Shown: piece by piece, positions 28,233-37,526 of the stretch
How the letters are laid out: every line of letters starts with the position of its first letter
Numbering within the stretch: position 1 is the stretch's first letter
Origin: Bacteroidaceae bacterium
Lineage (GTDB): Bacteria; Bacteroidota; Bacteroidia; Bacteroidales; Bacteroidaceae
DNA: 64,000 nucleotides
NCBI GenBank assembly: GCA_902362375.1
Contig: CABIVS010000001.1
Location: 357,820 to 421,819, forward strand
Direction of reading: 5' to 3'
Notes under the pieces: generated by a model
Told to the model about the DNA's origin: nothing
Database searches by the model: none
The model's input: only the letters and a program-made list of their open reading frames with translations
Program-made: the position numbers and the translations under genes

Positions 28233-28240
28233 TACCTTTG
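28233..28240 (+). promoter_or_regulatory. -7 box TACCTTTG ahead of the intact AAA/PD-(D/E)XK gene
   Basis: TACCTTTG matches TAnnTTTG and lies 28 bp before the ATG at 28268. A -33 element is not obvious. Confidence 0.55.
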
Positions 28241-28267
28241 TGTTATTCATTTATAAAACCGGAGTAT

Positions 28268-29821
28268 ATGAGCACTAAAATTTATCCCATTGGCATACAG
28301 AATTTCGAAAAGATTCGTAATGACGGTTATTTCTATATTGATAAAACGGCATTGATGTATCAAATGGTGAAAACCGGTAGCTACTATTTCTTAAGTCGCC
28401 CACGCCGCTTCGGGAAGAGCCTGCTTATTTCTACTCTGGAAGCCTATTTTCAAGGTAAAAAGGAACTGTTTGCAGGATTGGCAGTAGAAAAGCTGGAAAA
28501 GGAATGGACCAAATATCCGATATTGCATCTAGATCTTAATATCGAAAAATACGACACACCGGAAAGTCTGGGTAATATACTCGATAAATCGTTGACTGCG
28601 TGGGAAAAGCTCTATGGTTCCGAACCGTCCGAGCGCTCATTTTCCCTGCGTTTTGCCGGCATCATAGAACGCGCCTGCAAACAGGCAGGGCAGCGTGTAG
28701 TTATTTTGGTAGATGAATACGACAAACCCATGTTGCAAGCCATCGGCAACGAAGAATTGCAAAAGCAATTCCGGGATACCTTAAAACCTTTCTACGGGGC
28801 ACTCAAAACAATGGATGGGTGCATAAAGTTCGCGTTCTTGACCGGTGTTACTAAATTCGGCAAAGTTAGTGTATTTAGCGACTTAAATAACTTGGACGAC
28901 ATATCGATGCGGAAAGATTATGTTGAAATCTGCGGTATCAGCGACCAGGAGCTTCATGAAAATTTAGATATCGAACTTCATGAATTTGCAGAGACGCAAG
29001 GTTTGTCATATGACAAACTCTGTTCCAAACTAAAGGAATTTTATGATGGCTATCATTTTACACACAATTCTATCGGCATATACAATCCGTTTAGTCTGCT
29101 TAATGCTTTCAAATATAAAGAATTCGGTAGCTATTGGTTTGAGACGGGTACACCTACCTATCTGGTGAAATTACTGAAAAAGCATCATTATGATCTGGAA
29201 CGGATGGCACACGAAGAAACCGATGCGCAAGTATTGAACAGCATCGACTCCGAATCAACCAACCCAATTCCGGTGATTTACCAAAGCGGATATCTCACGA
29301 TCAAAGGATATGACGAACGTTTTGGTATATACCGTTTAGGTTTCCCCAACCGTGAAGTAGAAGAAGGGTTCATTCGTTTTCTGCTTCCTTTTTATGCAAA
29401 TGTAAATAAGGTAGAATCCCCGTTTGAAATTCAGAAATTTGTCAATGAAGTAGAAACAGGTGATTATAATTCGTTCTTCCGCCGCCTGCAAAGCTTCTTC
29501 GCCGATACGACTTACGAAATAATCAGGGAGCAGGAATTACATTATGAGAACGTGCTTTTCATTGTTTTCAAGCTGGTTGGTTTCTATACTAAGGTAGAAT
29601 ACCACACCAATGAAGGGCGTATAGATCTTGTCCTGCAGACAGACAAATTCATTTATATTATGGAATTTAAGCTGAATGGCACGGCAGAAGAGGCTTTACA
29701 GCAGATTAACGACAAACGCTATGCGCTACCTTTCGAAGCGGATGGGCGGAAACTATTCAAGATAGGGATTAACTTCAGTGAGAAGACCCGTAATATTGAA
29801 AAATGGGTGGTAGAAGTCTGA
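28268..29821 (+). CDS. AAA-like ATPase fused to a PD-(D/E)XK nuclease domain (DUF1703 type)
   Basis: The 517-residue protein starts at the ATG at 28268, which has GGAG 4 bp upstream. The longer upstream frame is unlikely because the -7 box overlaps it. The N-terminal AAA-ATPase-like part has the family's variant P-loop SRPRRFGKSLL (about 44-54) and Walker B VVILVDEYDKPM. The C-terminal part has the PD-(D/E)XK core GRIDLVLQTDKFIYIMEFKLNG, followed by QINDKRYA. Such genes are multi-copy and often adjacent to mobile DNA in Bacteroides. Their role is unproven: nuclease, transposition-related or defence have been considered. A remnant of a sister copy lies divergently at 27973-28077. Confidence 0.88.
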   Translation: MSTKIYPIGIQNFEKIRNDGYFYIDKTALMYQMVKTGSYYFLSRPRRFGKSLLISTLEAYFQGKKELFAGLAVEKLEKEWTKYPILHLDLNIEKYDTPESLGNILDKSLTAWEKLYGSEPSERSFSLRFAGIIERACKQAGQRVVILVDEYDKPMLQAIGNEELQKQFRDTLKPFYGALKTMDGCIKFAFLTGVTKFGKVSVFSDLNNLDDISMRKDYVEICGISDQELHENLDIELHEFAETQGLSYDKLCSKLKEFYDGYHFTHNSIGIYNPFSLLNAFKYKEFGSYWFETGTPTYLVKLLKKHHYDLERMAHEETDAQVLNSIDSESTNPIPVIYQSGYLTIKGYDERFGIYRLGFPNREVEEGFIRFLLPFYANVNKVESPFEIQKFVNEVETGDYNSFFRRLQSFFADTTYEIIREQELHYENVLFIVFKLVGFYTKVEYHTNEGRIDLVLQTDKFIYIMEFKLNGTAEEALQQINDKRYALPFEADGRKLFKIGINFSEKTRNIEKWVVEV

Positions 29822-29868
29822 AGTATACCCTGCCTTGAAAAGAAAGTGTTACTATTAACGTGGCAATC

Positions 29869-30717
29869 TTATTCCAATCCCGGCCATGCTTTTGTTGAAT
29901 ATGTAGCCTCAAGCGCATTTTCCAAATTGTCATTCAAGTTCGGAAAGAAATCGATTCCTGTCTTTTCTTCCAGTTCATCTATGGATAATGCATAGTCAAC
30001 AAGTTTTGTTGATTTCGGAGTGTCAGTATGCTCCATCCAAAAAGCGATTGCTTTGAATGAATCTCCTTTTTTAAACAACAAAGCCATATAATAATATTTA
30101 GGAATAGGTTTGCTAAGGTCGTTACTAATATATCCTCTGATCTGATCTTCCTTATCAATCGTTCCTCCTTTTACCACATATAAGGTATCTGAAGATGTGC
30201 AGCTACGTCCCCATGATTGCACCTGTCCCTCCAAAGTCAACCATATACCTGTATTAAATTTATTTCGTTGAGGACTCATATTCGTATAATAGAAGGTCTG
30301 TTCATTCACCTCACGCGAATAAAGTCTGTCGGCAGAAGCACAAAGATGCCCTCTATCATAACCTTGTTTTCCAAAATCGGCTTGCACACGTTGGTATTGT
30401 GAGCCGATAGCAGGATCTGCATCAAAAGGCTCATCACTACGTGATACATTTTGTTGCTTTGTTTGATTGTCAAATCGAAAGGCAATCCAACGAGAATGTT
30501 TCTTACTCTTATCGTATTCCATACTGAAAGAGGTTACTTTCTGCCCGTTGAAAGTAGTAGAGTGGGTTATGAATACATCGTTTGCACCATTGCGGAGAGC
30601 AGGGAGTTCTACGATGCCGGTGGCAAAATTATTGGAATTATTATTTTCATCTTTATCACAAGCGTAAAAGCTTATGCACAACAGACTCAATAAAAGATAT
30701 TTTTCTAAATATTTCAT
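29869..30717 (-). CDS. Secreted DNA/RNA non-specific endonuclease (NUC1 type) lipoprotein
   Basis: This is a surface or periplasmic nuclease degrading nucleic acids without sequence preference. The lipobox FYAC gives Cys20, followed by the acidic KDENN run typical of Bacteroides surface lipoproteins. The beta-beta-alpha-metal motif is DRGHLCASADR, with the catalytic His, and NMSPQRNKFNTGIW supplies the metal-binding Asn. The 282 residues contain no accessory domain. It is downstream of the TonB-DUF5689-DUF6359 gene set but behind a strong terminator, so it may have its own weak promoter or depend on read-through. It is a paralogue of the nuclease at 37523-38668. Confidence 0.9.
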   Translation of the reverse strand: MKYLEKYLLLSLLCISFYACDKDENNNSNNFATGIVELPALRNGANDVFITHSTTFNGQKVTSFSMEYDKSKKHSRWIAFRFDNQTKQQNVSRSDEPFDADPAIGSQYQRVQADFGKQGYDRGHLCASADRLYSREVNEQTFYYTNMSPQRNKFNTGIWLTLEGQVQSWGRSCTSSDTLYVVKGGTIDKEDQIRGYISNDLSKPIPKYYYMALLFKKGDSFKAIAFWMEHTDTPKSTKLVDYALSIDELEEKTGIDFFPNLNDNLENALEATYSTKAWPGLE

Positions 30718-30773
30718 ATTTCAATTCTTATGATAATCTACGATACATATCCCTATATAAAAGGAAAAGAAAA

Positions 30774-30815
30774 AAATATCTCAAAGAGAAAAAACATTCC
30801 CTCTTTGAGATATTT
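30774..30815 (-). terminator. Intrinsic terminator after the DUF6359-like gene
   Basis: A perfect 15-bp stem (30774-30788 with 30801-30815, AAATATCTCAAAGAG against its complement) is followed on the minus strand by a long T-run. It lies 22 bp beyond the stop of the gene at 30837-32861. Confidence 0.85.
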
Positions 30816-30836
30816 TGCTATACTAGCTTAGTATTA

Positions 30837-32861
30837 TTACTTTACCTTAACGCCAAAAACAGCTCCACGTTCTTTGTCGGTCGAAAACTTAATCTTAGAA
30901 TTAGCCGTAGTACCAATTAAAGTATATTCATGATAATCTGTATCAACAACGGGTACAATTGTAAAAGTACTTCCTGAGCCTGAAAAGCCTGTGTTTGCAG
31001 CCAAATTCACCGTCTTTGAAACCTCACCACCTTCAAAAGTACCTCCACCTACAATTTCTACAGTTAGACTTGTATCGTTCTTACCAGTCCACGCAACAGA
31101 ATAAAAAGACAATTTCGTCTTTACAACTCCTAAAGCGTCAGATGTCCATGTTCCAGCAGTGCCATTTTTTCCTAATTTTAAACTGGCAAAGCCATTTATA
31201 GTGCAATTATAATAGAAATCAACCTTAGAGTCAGAAGTGGTAGGCATAACGATATCACTTTCATATGGTTCTAAATCCGGATCTGGTTCTGGCTCTACTC
31301 CTCCACCTCCTACAATGCCTCCATCTTCAGTTTTTAAACTAGCATCATCTATCAACAAATCTTTTCCTGGACTTTTAGGATTCATAACAACCAAACAAAT
31401 CTTTTGCTCTCCTGTCAAAGTAAATGTGTAACTTTTTGTGACCCAGTCTGTATTAGTTATATCATTTACATAATCAGCATCATATGCATAATTTCCAGGA
31501 GTGCCGTCATCACCAATTGGAACATAACCCAAACGAGCACCAGCCTTATCCGCTGTAGCTGCTTTAAAATAAGCAGAGAACACATAAGTGCCAGCCTTCA
31601 ATGTCATTTCTGTACTGCCAAGGCGCTTATTGCTTGACGGATCTCCCTTTACTAAAACAGAATATGTACCACTACGTTTATCAGTAGACTGTTCTAGAGT
31701 TGCATTACCTGCAGTAGATACAGATTTCCAACCTACCGGATATCCATCTGTCCAGTTTTCAAATCCTCCATTAGTTAACAATTCAGTACCTTCTCCCGGA
31801 GTTTCTCCACCACCTTGGCCTTTTCCTGCTTGAATATCGTCTAAACGATAGCTTAAAGCTTCTGTGCTACTTGTACTAGTATATTTGAATCCAACAAAAC
31901 CTGTTTGACCTGCATAACTATCCAACTTAGCTTCCAATGATACCCATGTATTATCAGTTGTAGGCATACCGTCAATTGTCAGTTTATTAGATTCCATCTT
32001 ACCATTTACTAATTTCAAGAAATAAACTTCCAAATTAGAGTTAGCAGCTGCTGTTGCATAATTATAAACTGCACACTTGAAAGAAACTGTCTTATCTGCA
32101 ATTTCATCAACCTTGAAAGCTGGAGTTACAAACCAACATTCAAAACTACTACCTGAAGCATTGTAAGAAGTTGCCTGAATATATTTATCTGCATTAAAGA
32201 CTTTTCCTTGCCAACGTCTGCCACCAGTAACAGCTACATTATACCAATTTGCCAAAAGATAATCGTTATTATTTACTGCATCATCGAAAGTAGCAGAGAA
32301 TGAATTCACAGGATTAGAATCATCTAGTCCAAGAGGATTATCCGGATCTGTTTCACCACTTCCACCAACATCTTTACCATCTAATGTCGCTGCAGTTGTA
32401 CTCTTCACCCCCGGAAAGCCATAGAATTTTTCCAAAGAACCTTGAATAGCAAGAATATGCCCCAAATTAGCAGCATTTTCTGCAAGGTTTAATTTCGAAT
32501 ACAGCTCTGTTCCAGAACTTAATTGCACACAAACACAATTCTTCACATTCGTCTCCGTTGCACTCTCTGCTATCAGTAAATTGTTCTTAGCCGTAAATGG
32601 TGCTGCAAATTTTGCACTTCCAGAAGGATCTTCATAATTTTCTATAGTACCTACAATATATCCTTGCACCCAAGCAATTGTACCATCTTGTTTCTGTTGT
32701 GCTGCTTCTATACTATATGGATTCTCTTTAGTACCATCACCCGTCAACCCTGGAACATCACCTTCTCCCAATATATCATAAGGAGCCGGTACATCACTAC
32801 ATGAACTAAATGTGAACACCGCAAGCAGTGTCATGAATAAAGCATTTAGAATCTTTTTCAT
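30837..32861 (-). CDS. Large lipoprotein with DUF6359-like N-terminal domain and beta-sandwich modules
   Basis: This is a 674-residue surface lipoprotein (FSSC, Cys21). Residues about 45-165 (ENPYSIEAAQQKQDGTIAWVQGYIVGTIENY) look like the DUF6359 OB-fold region. Next comes a jelly-roll of choice-of-anchor type (NSFSATFDDAVNNNDYLLANWYNV, about 185-350). A carbohydrate-binding-like module follows (LLTNGGFENWTDGYPVGWKSVS, about 360-510), then a C-terminal beta domain after a PEPDPDLEP linker. I see no catalytic residues. It is likely a binding or scaffolding component encoded with the TonB receptor and DUF5689 protein. Its ligand is not evident. Confidence 0.7.
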   Translation of the reverse strand: MKKILNALFMTLLAVFTFSSCSDVPAPYDILGEGDVPGLTGDGTKENPYSIEAAQQKQDGTIAWVQGYIVGTIENYEDPSGSAKFAAPFTAKNNLLIAESATETNVKNCVCVQLSSGTELYSKLNLAENAANLGHILAIQGSLEKFYGFPGVKSTTAATLDGKDVGGSGETDPDNPLGLDDSNPVNSFSATFDDAVNNNDYLLANWYNVAVTGGRRWQGKVFNADKYIQATSYNASGSSFECWFVTPAFKVDEIADKTVSFKCAVYNYATAAANSNLEVYFLKLVNGKMESNKLTIDGMPTTDNTWVSLEAKLDSYAGQTGFVGFKYTSTSSTEALSYRLDDIQAGKGQGGGETPGEGTELLTNGGFENWTDGYPVGWKSVSTAGNATLEQSTDKRSGTYSVLVKGDPSSNKRLGSTEMTLKAGTYVFSAYFKAATADKAGARLGYVPIGDDGTPGNYAYDADYVNDITNTDWVTKSYTFTLTGEQKICLVVMNPKSPGKDLLIDDASLKTEDGGIVGGGGVEPEPDPDLEPYESDIVMPTTSDSKVDFYYNCTINGFASLKLGKNGTAGTWTSDALGVVKTKLSFYSVAWTGKNDTSLTVEIVGGGTFEGGEVSKTVNLAANTGFSGSGSTFTIVPVVDTDYHEYTLIGTTANSKIKFSTDKERGAVFGVKVK

Positions 32862-32881
32862 AATTATATGTGTTAATTGAA

Positions 32882-33724
32882 TTAATTATTTCGTTTGATA
32901 TCGCTTAAAGTACGGACAACAACCTCCCATTGGTTATTGTAACGCAATAAAATACCTGTAATATTTACACTGCCCTGTGGCATTACTTCCATTGAGAAAT
33001 TTGCATAAGCACTGGTATAAAGGAATAGATTACTTCCACTCTGCGTACCGTCAGCATAAGTAAAATAACGCTTTACCGAACCTTCATCTCCTGGAGCGTA
33101 AGTAGCTGTTCCATCTGCTTCGGAAAGTTTTACATTTTTGAAGGTAACCAATACCGGAGCTTCTTTCAAGTTTATAGCAGCAAGTTCGGCAGGAGTAGTA
33201 ATTTCAATCGGCGTCAATTCCGAATAGTACAACTTAGGTTCGTTTATCAAACGTACATGTTGTTTCCAAACATACTCTGGCATACGTCCTACAGAATTAT
33301 TATAAACAGTTCCGATCTGTGCCTGTTTACGATAGCTACCTATCTGCAAACCCTTACAGTCAATCACTACTTTCTGACCTACCGGGCAGAATGCATACAA
33401 TCCGGTTGCATTAACACCAATAACGATAGCTCCTGTTTCATCTGCCACCACGAGCTTCTTATACAAGTTTCCACTTTCATCATCACAGGTAATTACTCCT
33501 TCAATACGTGTCTCACCTTCGATAGTCGTATAAGTGTCTTTGCTTGTATCGATGAAATCATTATATTTCTCTTTCAATGCCGCAATTGAAATCGTACGTC
33601 CTTCCGGAATCGAATTATTGCCATAAGCATTTCCCGTCACCGGATCATCATAGTTCTCACAGGAAGTGAGACCTGCGCCACATAGCAGCAATCCGGTACA
33701 TAATATAGATAGTAATTTCTTCAT
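32882..33724 (-). CDS. DUF5689-type lipoprotein
   Basis: I start at the ATG at 33724 (MKKLLSILC), which gives a good signal peptide with lipobox LTSC (Cys22). The longer frame to 33769 adds a charged, non-signal segment. The 280-residue protein contains two OB-like parts: RIEGVITCDDESGNLYKKLVVADETGAI (about 70-100) and KVVIDCKGLQIGSYRKQAQIGTVYN. Both are typical of DUF5689 lipoproteins that accompany TonB receptors and nucleases in Bacteroidota. Binding of nucleic acid or nucleotides is a plausible inference only. It is 47 bp downstream of the receptor gene and 20 bp upstream of the next lipoprotein gene. Confidence 0.8.
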   Translation of the reverse strand: MKKLLSILCTGLLLCGAGLTSCENYDDPVTGNAYGNNSIPEGRTISIAALKEKYNDFIDTSKDTYTTIEGETRIEGVITCDDESGNLYKKLVVADETGAIVIGVNATGLYAFCPVGQKVVIDCKGLQIGSYRKQAQIGTVYNNSVGRMPEYVWKQHVRLINEPKLYYSELTPIEITTPAELAAINLKEAPVLVTFKNVKLSEADGTATYAPGDEGSVKRYFTYADGTQSGSNLFLYTSAYANFSMEVMPQGSVNITGILLRYNNQWEVVVRTLSDIKRNN

Positions 33725-33771
33725 AATTGTTTCTTCCTTTCTTTTTGTTTTGGATTGATAACTACACATTC

Positions 33772-36300
33772 TTAAAATCTATAACCAATGTTCAAGAAAG
33801 CATTGAACGGGAATGCGTAGAAATACTTAGAATTCTTGGAAAACTTGTAAACACGTGCGTCACCGTCTTTGTAATTATCATCACGGTTTTGCTCGAAACC
33901 ACCTGTACGCAAATCTGTATTATTCAAGATATTAGTCAAACTCAAATTAAGACTAATGCTCTTTCCATTGCGCAAACGGATATATTTTCCAATAGAAGCA
34001 TCCAACATAAATCCGCCATCCAGTTTCTCCTGACCCGGTACATTGAGAACCGGATTTCCGTTAGCATCTACACCGGCACCATTCTTATCCAATACACTGC
34101 CAAGACGACGATAGCTTGAGAAATCGATATATACACGGTCATAATAATTTCCTGTCAAATTGAAGAACCAACCTTTTACGTTATAATCCAAAGCTAGACT
34201 ATAAGCAGAAAGCGGAGTGCCATTAGCACGCATACCTTTAGCATAAACACGGTCGAGGTTTGACTCATTCTCACTTTCATACGTCAACACAGCATCCGGA
34301 TTATTGGTATACTTAGCTTCGCTCCAAGTACCGATAGCAGTTAATGACAGTTCACTTGTCAATTTAAAAGTAGCTGCTGCTTCTATTCCCCAATGTTCCT
34401 TTTCAATACCGTTCATAGAAAGATAAGTGAAACGTGCTTCGCTATCATTATAGAAAGCATCCATCTCTACTTGATTCTGGAAACGAGTGTAATAACCCGT
34501 CAAACGTCCCATCACCCAAGGAGTATTGAAGTTGTAAGTCAAATCACCACCAATGATACGCTCTGTTTTCAAATCTCTCACAAAGTCGTTCTTGATACGC
34601 GGAGCGATGAAAGAGTTGTAAGCCAGCGGTGCACGTTCTTCATATCCGGCATTCAACGTGAAGGAATGATTACCATTGATAGCCCAATTCAGACCAGCTT
34701 TTATACCGCCTTCCAGAAATTTCGCCGTACCGCTACTACCAAGTGATTTCAATGGCGCACGTCCGTTTCTCATCAATCCGTCACGGAACATTTGTGTAGA
34801 TCCTATTTTACCGGAAGCAAAATAATTTAATGATCCGCCATTATTACCCTGATAACGTACCCATGCGCTCTGCTTATTCACATAGATGTTATAGTCATAA
34901 CCAAATTTATCACCTTCACCAATACGACGGTTAGGATTATCGAGGTCATTCTGCACCATGCTGGAACTAGCGCCATGGTCACGTACTGCGAACTTGTCGA
35001 CATCCGTATAAAGCTGTCCGCCCAGCAAGTCTTTCATTTTCTTATAATGCATACCTTTGGTTGTATTCACTGCAATTCCGGCAACGTAGCTATTGTGCTC
35101 ATTCCATTGATGATTGAATACAGAGCTCAAGTTGAAAGCCAACTGGTCGTCGTGACGTTCTTCCACATAATAAAGCGTCTCTTTACCTAATGCATTCGCC
35201 TGTTTGTTGGCAAAATAAAGAGCATCCCAATCCAACTGACGATAAGCTTTATTATTCTTCCAATTATCAGTAACCTCATTAAACTGCTGCAGTTCATCAG
35301 CAGTAGGAACGGATTCCCACACGTCGAAGATAGAGCTAGGCAATTTTTTATAATAATCCGGACGTGGATCGGCTGCATTACCATTCCAGCCCAAAGCACT
35401 TTTGCCATAATTGGAATATTTGAATCCGGCACTCGTCACCAGTTTCTTATTATCATCAATGGTGAAATTCCATGAAGCGATAGCTGATGGCTCGAACTGG
35501 CGTACAATACGCGCATTTCGTTTTTCTCCATTCTGATATCCCCAGTTCGGATTATAATAATGACTGTTTGCTAAATAATAGGCTTCTTCAGTTGCCGCCA
35601 TTTGCTGTCCTCTCTCCGTAGGTGTTCCCCAAGTTGCCAAAGAGAGACTATGGCGATCATTGAACACTTTCTCAGCACCGAGGAAGTAAGAAAAAGAGTT
35701 GTACTTGATTCCTTCAATATTTCCCTCGTTACCCCAACGATATCCCAATGAACCGGTAAAGGCCCATCCATTATTCATCAGACCTGTAGAATAAGTATAC
35801 ATTCCACGCAAGATATAGTTGCGGTTACTACCTGATAAGGTTAGTTTTGAACCGGCCGCATATTGGCTGGCACGTAAATTAATATTGGAAGCTCCCCCTA
35901 TGGCTCCGAAAGTAAAGTTGTTAATTTCAAAAGGACCGATCCCCTCCTTATTACGGGTAGCATCGTTTAATCCTCCTATTAGTCCGTAACTGAAACGTCC
36001 TGTTTCTGCATCATTAAACTGTACCCCATTGATATACATGTCACTATACTGGGAATCATATCCCCTCACACGAAATCTCATTGGGCTAAACAGATAACCT
36101 ACATTTGACAGATAAACATCATTGTTAGAAGTGACCAATGCAGATGTGCTCTGTGCTGCATCATCATCCTCATTCAATTGTGATTCTGTAAACATGAAAG
36201 AAGCATTGTCCTCACGGGCGTTTTGCTTTGCCTTTTGCTGTGCAAAAAGTGCTGGCATTAAGCAAAATAGCACGATCGCTAACCCTAGTCGTTGTTTCAT
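33772..36300 (-). CDS. TonB-dependent receptor of the nucleic-acid degradation locus
   Basis: This is an outer-membrane TonB-dependent receptor of 842 residues with signal peptide ending PALFAQ. The plug region starts early, without a carboxypeptidase-D-like domain (FRVRGYDSQYSDMYINGVQFND), and the barrel ends in NIGYRF with the usual terminal Phe. There is no SusD partner. Instead it is followed by DUF5689 and DUF6359-like lipoprotein genes. With the two endonucleases and the EEP phosphodiesterase around it, I infer import of nucleic-acid breakdown products or phosphate esters. Metal or other cargo cannot be excluded. It is divergent from the EEP gene at 36465, with a 164-bp shared promoter region between them. 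Confidence 0.9.
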   Translation of the reverse strand: MKQRLGLAIVLFCLMPALFAQQKAKQNAREDNASFMFTESQLNEDDDAAQSTSALVTSNNDVYLSNVGYLFSPMRFRVRGYDSQYSDMYINGVQFNDAETGRFSYGLIGGLNDATRNKEGIGPFEINNFTFGAIGGASNINLRASQYAAGSKLTLSGSNRNYILRGMYTYSTGLMNNGWAFTGSLGYRWGNEGNIEGIKYNSFSYFLGAEKVFNDRHSLSLATWGTPTERGQQMAATEEAYYLANSHYYNPNWGYQNGEKRNARIVRQFEPSAIASWNFTIDDNKKLVTSAGFKYSNYGKSALGWNGNAADPRPDYYKKLPSSIFDVWESVPTADELQQFNEVTDNWKNNKAYRQLDWDALYFANKQANALGKETLYYVEERHDDQLAFNLSSVFNHQWNEHNSYVAGIAVNTTKGMHYKKMKDLLGGQLYTDVDKFAVRDHGASSSMVQNDLDNPNRRIGEGDKFGYDYNIYVNKQSAWVRYQGNNGGSLNYFASGKIGSTQMFRDGLMRNGRAPLKSLGSSGTAKFLEGGIKAGLNWAINGNHSFTLNAGYEERAPLAYNSFIAPRIKNDFVRDLKTERIIGGDLTYNFNTPWVMGRLTGYYTRFQNQVEMDAFYNDSEARFTYLSMNGIEKEHWGIEAAATFKLTSELSLTAIGTWSEAKYTNNPDAVLTYESENESNLDRVYAKGMRANGTPLSAYSLALDYNVKGWFFNLTGNYYDRVYIDFSSYRRLGSVLDKNGAGVDANGNPVLNVPGQEKLDGGFMLDASIGKYIRLRNGKSISLNLSLTNILNNTDLRTGGFEQNRDDNYKDGDARVYKFSKNSKYFYAFPFNAFLNIGYRF

Positions 36301-36464
36301 AATTTAATTTATATTAATGTTAATTGGTCTTTCGTTTTGCAATACAAATGAAATAAGTTGTTACGCAAAATAACAAAGAATTTTATGAATAACAATGTTT
36401 TTTACAAAAAAAGTAACTAGTAAGGGTGGTTTTTCCGTTTTCTTTTTAGATATTTGTCATACGA
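36301..36464. promoter_or_regulatory. Divergent promoter region between TonB receptor and EEP nuclease genes
   Basis: An AT-rich 164-bp gap between divergent genes. No full TTTG/TAnnTTTG pair is visible on either strand, which may mean an alternative sigma factor or activator. I could not identify an operator. Confidence 0.4.
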
Positions 36465-37526
36465 ATGACAAATTACCCACTTTTAAAATCAATTTTAAAG
36501 ATAAAAAAAAGCTTAATTACTTTAGGTGTACTCACTCTTTTCGTCCTCATGGCCTACGGACAGGAAAAGAAATTTGCCCTCTACAGTGTAGCGTTCTACA
36601 ATATGGAGAATTTGTTTGATACCATTCACGATGAAGGTAAGAATGACTACGAGTATCTTCCTAACGGTACTAATCAGTGGAATACGATGAAGTATAAGGC
36701 TAAGCTGAAAAACATGTCGGAAATATTAAGTCTGTTAAGTACCGACAAGTTACCAATGGGCCCTGCCATTATCGGCGTTTCTGAAATCGAAAACTACAGA
36801 GTATTGGAAGACATACTGAAACAACCTGCTTTAGCGGACAGAGGTTACCAGTATGTTCACTACGAAGGAGAAGACCAACGTGGTGTAGACTGTGCTTTTT
36901 TCTATAATCCCAAACTGTTTGAGCTGACGAATAGCAAGCTCGTACCTTATGTATATATCAATGACACAATACATAAGACGCGCGGTTTCCTGATTGCCAG
37001 CGGTAATATTGCAGGAGAAAAGATGCACTTTATCGTCAATCACTGGCCTTCAAGAGCAGCGGCTTCTCCAGCGCGTGAACGTGCTGGAGAACAGGTAAGA
37101 GCTATCAAAGACTCACTGTTAAGGGAAGACTCCGCAGCCAAAATTGTTATCATGGGGGATATGAACGATGACCCGATGGATAAAAGTATGGCTGTAGCAC
37201 TTGGAGCCAAGCGGAAACCTGCTGATGTAGGTCCTACAGACTTGTACAATCCGTGGTGGGATACTTTGAAGAAAGGATACGGAACTCTGATGTATAAAGG
37301 TAAATGGAATTTGTTCGATCAAATCGTATTTACCGGAAATCTATTAGGTACTGACCGCAGCACACTGAAGTTTTATAAACATGAAATCTTCCGCCGTGAT
37401 TTTATGTTCCAAAAAGAAGGGAAATACAAAGGATATCCTAAACGGACACAAGCAGGTGGTGTATGGCTAAACGGATATAGCGATCACTTGCCTACTATTA
37501 TTTATTTAATCAAAGAGATAAAATGA
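36465..37526 (+). CDS. Secreted endonuclease/exonuclease/phosphatase (EEP) family protein
   Basis: This is a phosphodiesterase of the DNase I/EEP fold, exported by a signal peptide that ends at MAYGQ (about residue 33). The catalytic set is visible: VSEIEN (metal-binding Glu), VNHWPSR (His), VIMGDMNDDP (Asp/Asn) and the terminal GYSDHLPTI (Asp-His). At 353 residues it is typical of the Bacteroidota secreted subfamily. Its stop overlaps the start of the following nuclease gene (ATGA), so the two are translationally coupled. I infer joint action on extracellular DNA or RNA. Confidence 0.92.
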   Translation: MTNYPLLKSILKIKKSLITLGVLTLFVLMAYGQEKKFALYSVAFYNMENLFDTIHDEGKNDYEYLPNGTNQWNTMKYKAKLKNMSEILSLLSTDKLPMGPAIIGVSEIENYRVLEDILKQPALADRGYQYVHYEGEDQRGVDCAFFYNPKLFELTNSKLVPYVYINDTIHKTRGFLIASGNIAGEKMHFIVNHWPSRAAASPARERAGEQVRAIKDSLLREDSAAKIVIMGDMNDDPMDKSMAVALGAKRKPADVGPTDLYNPWWDTLKKGYGTLMYKGKWNLFDQIVFTGNLLGTDRSTLKFYKHEIFRRDFMFQKEGKYKGYPKRTQAGGVWLNGYSDHLPTIIYLIKEIK

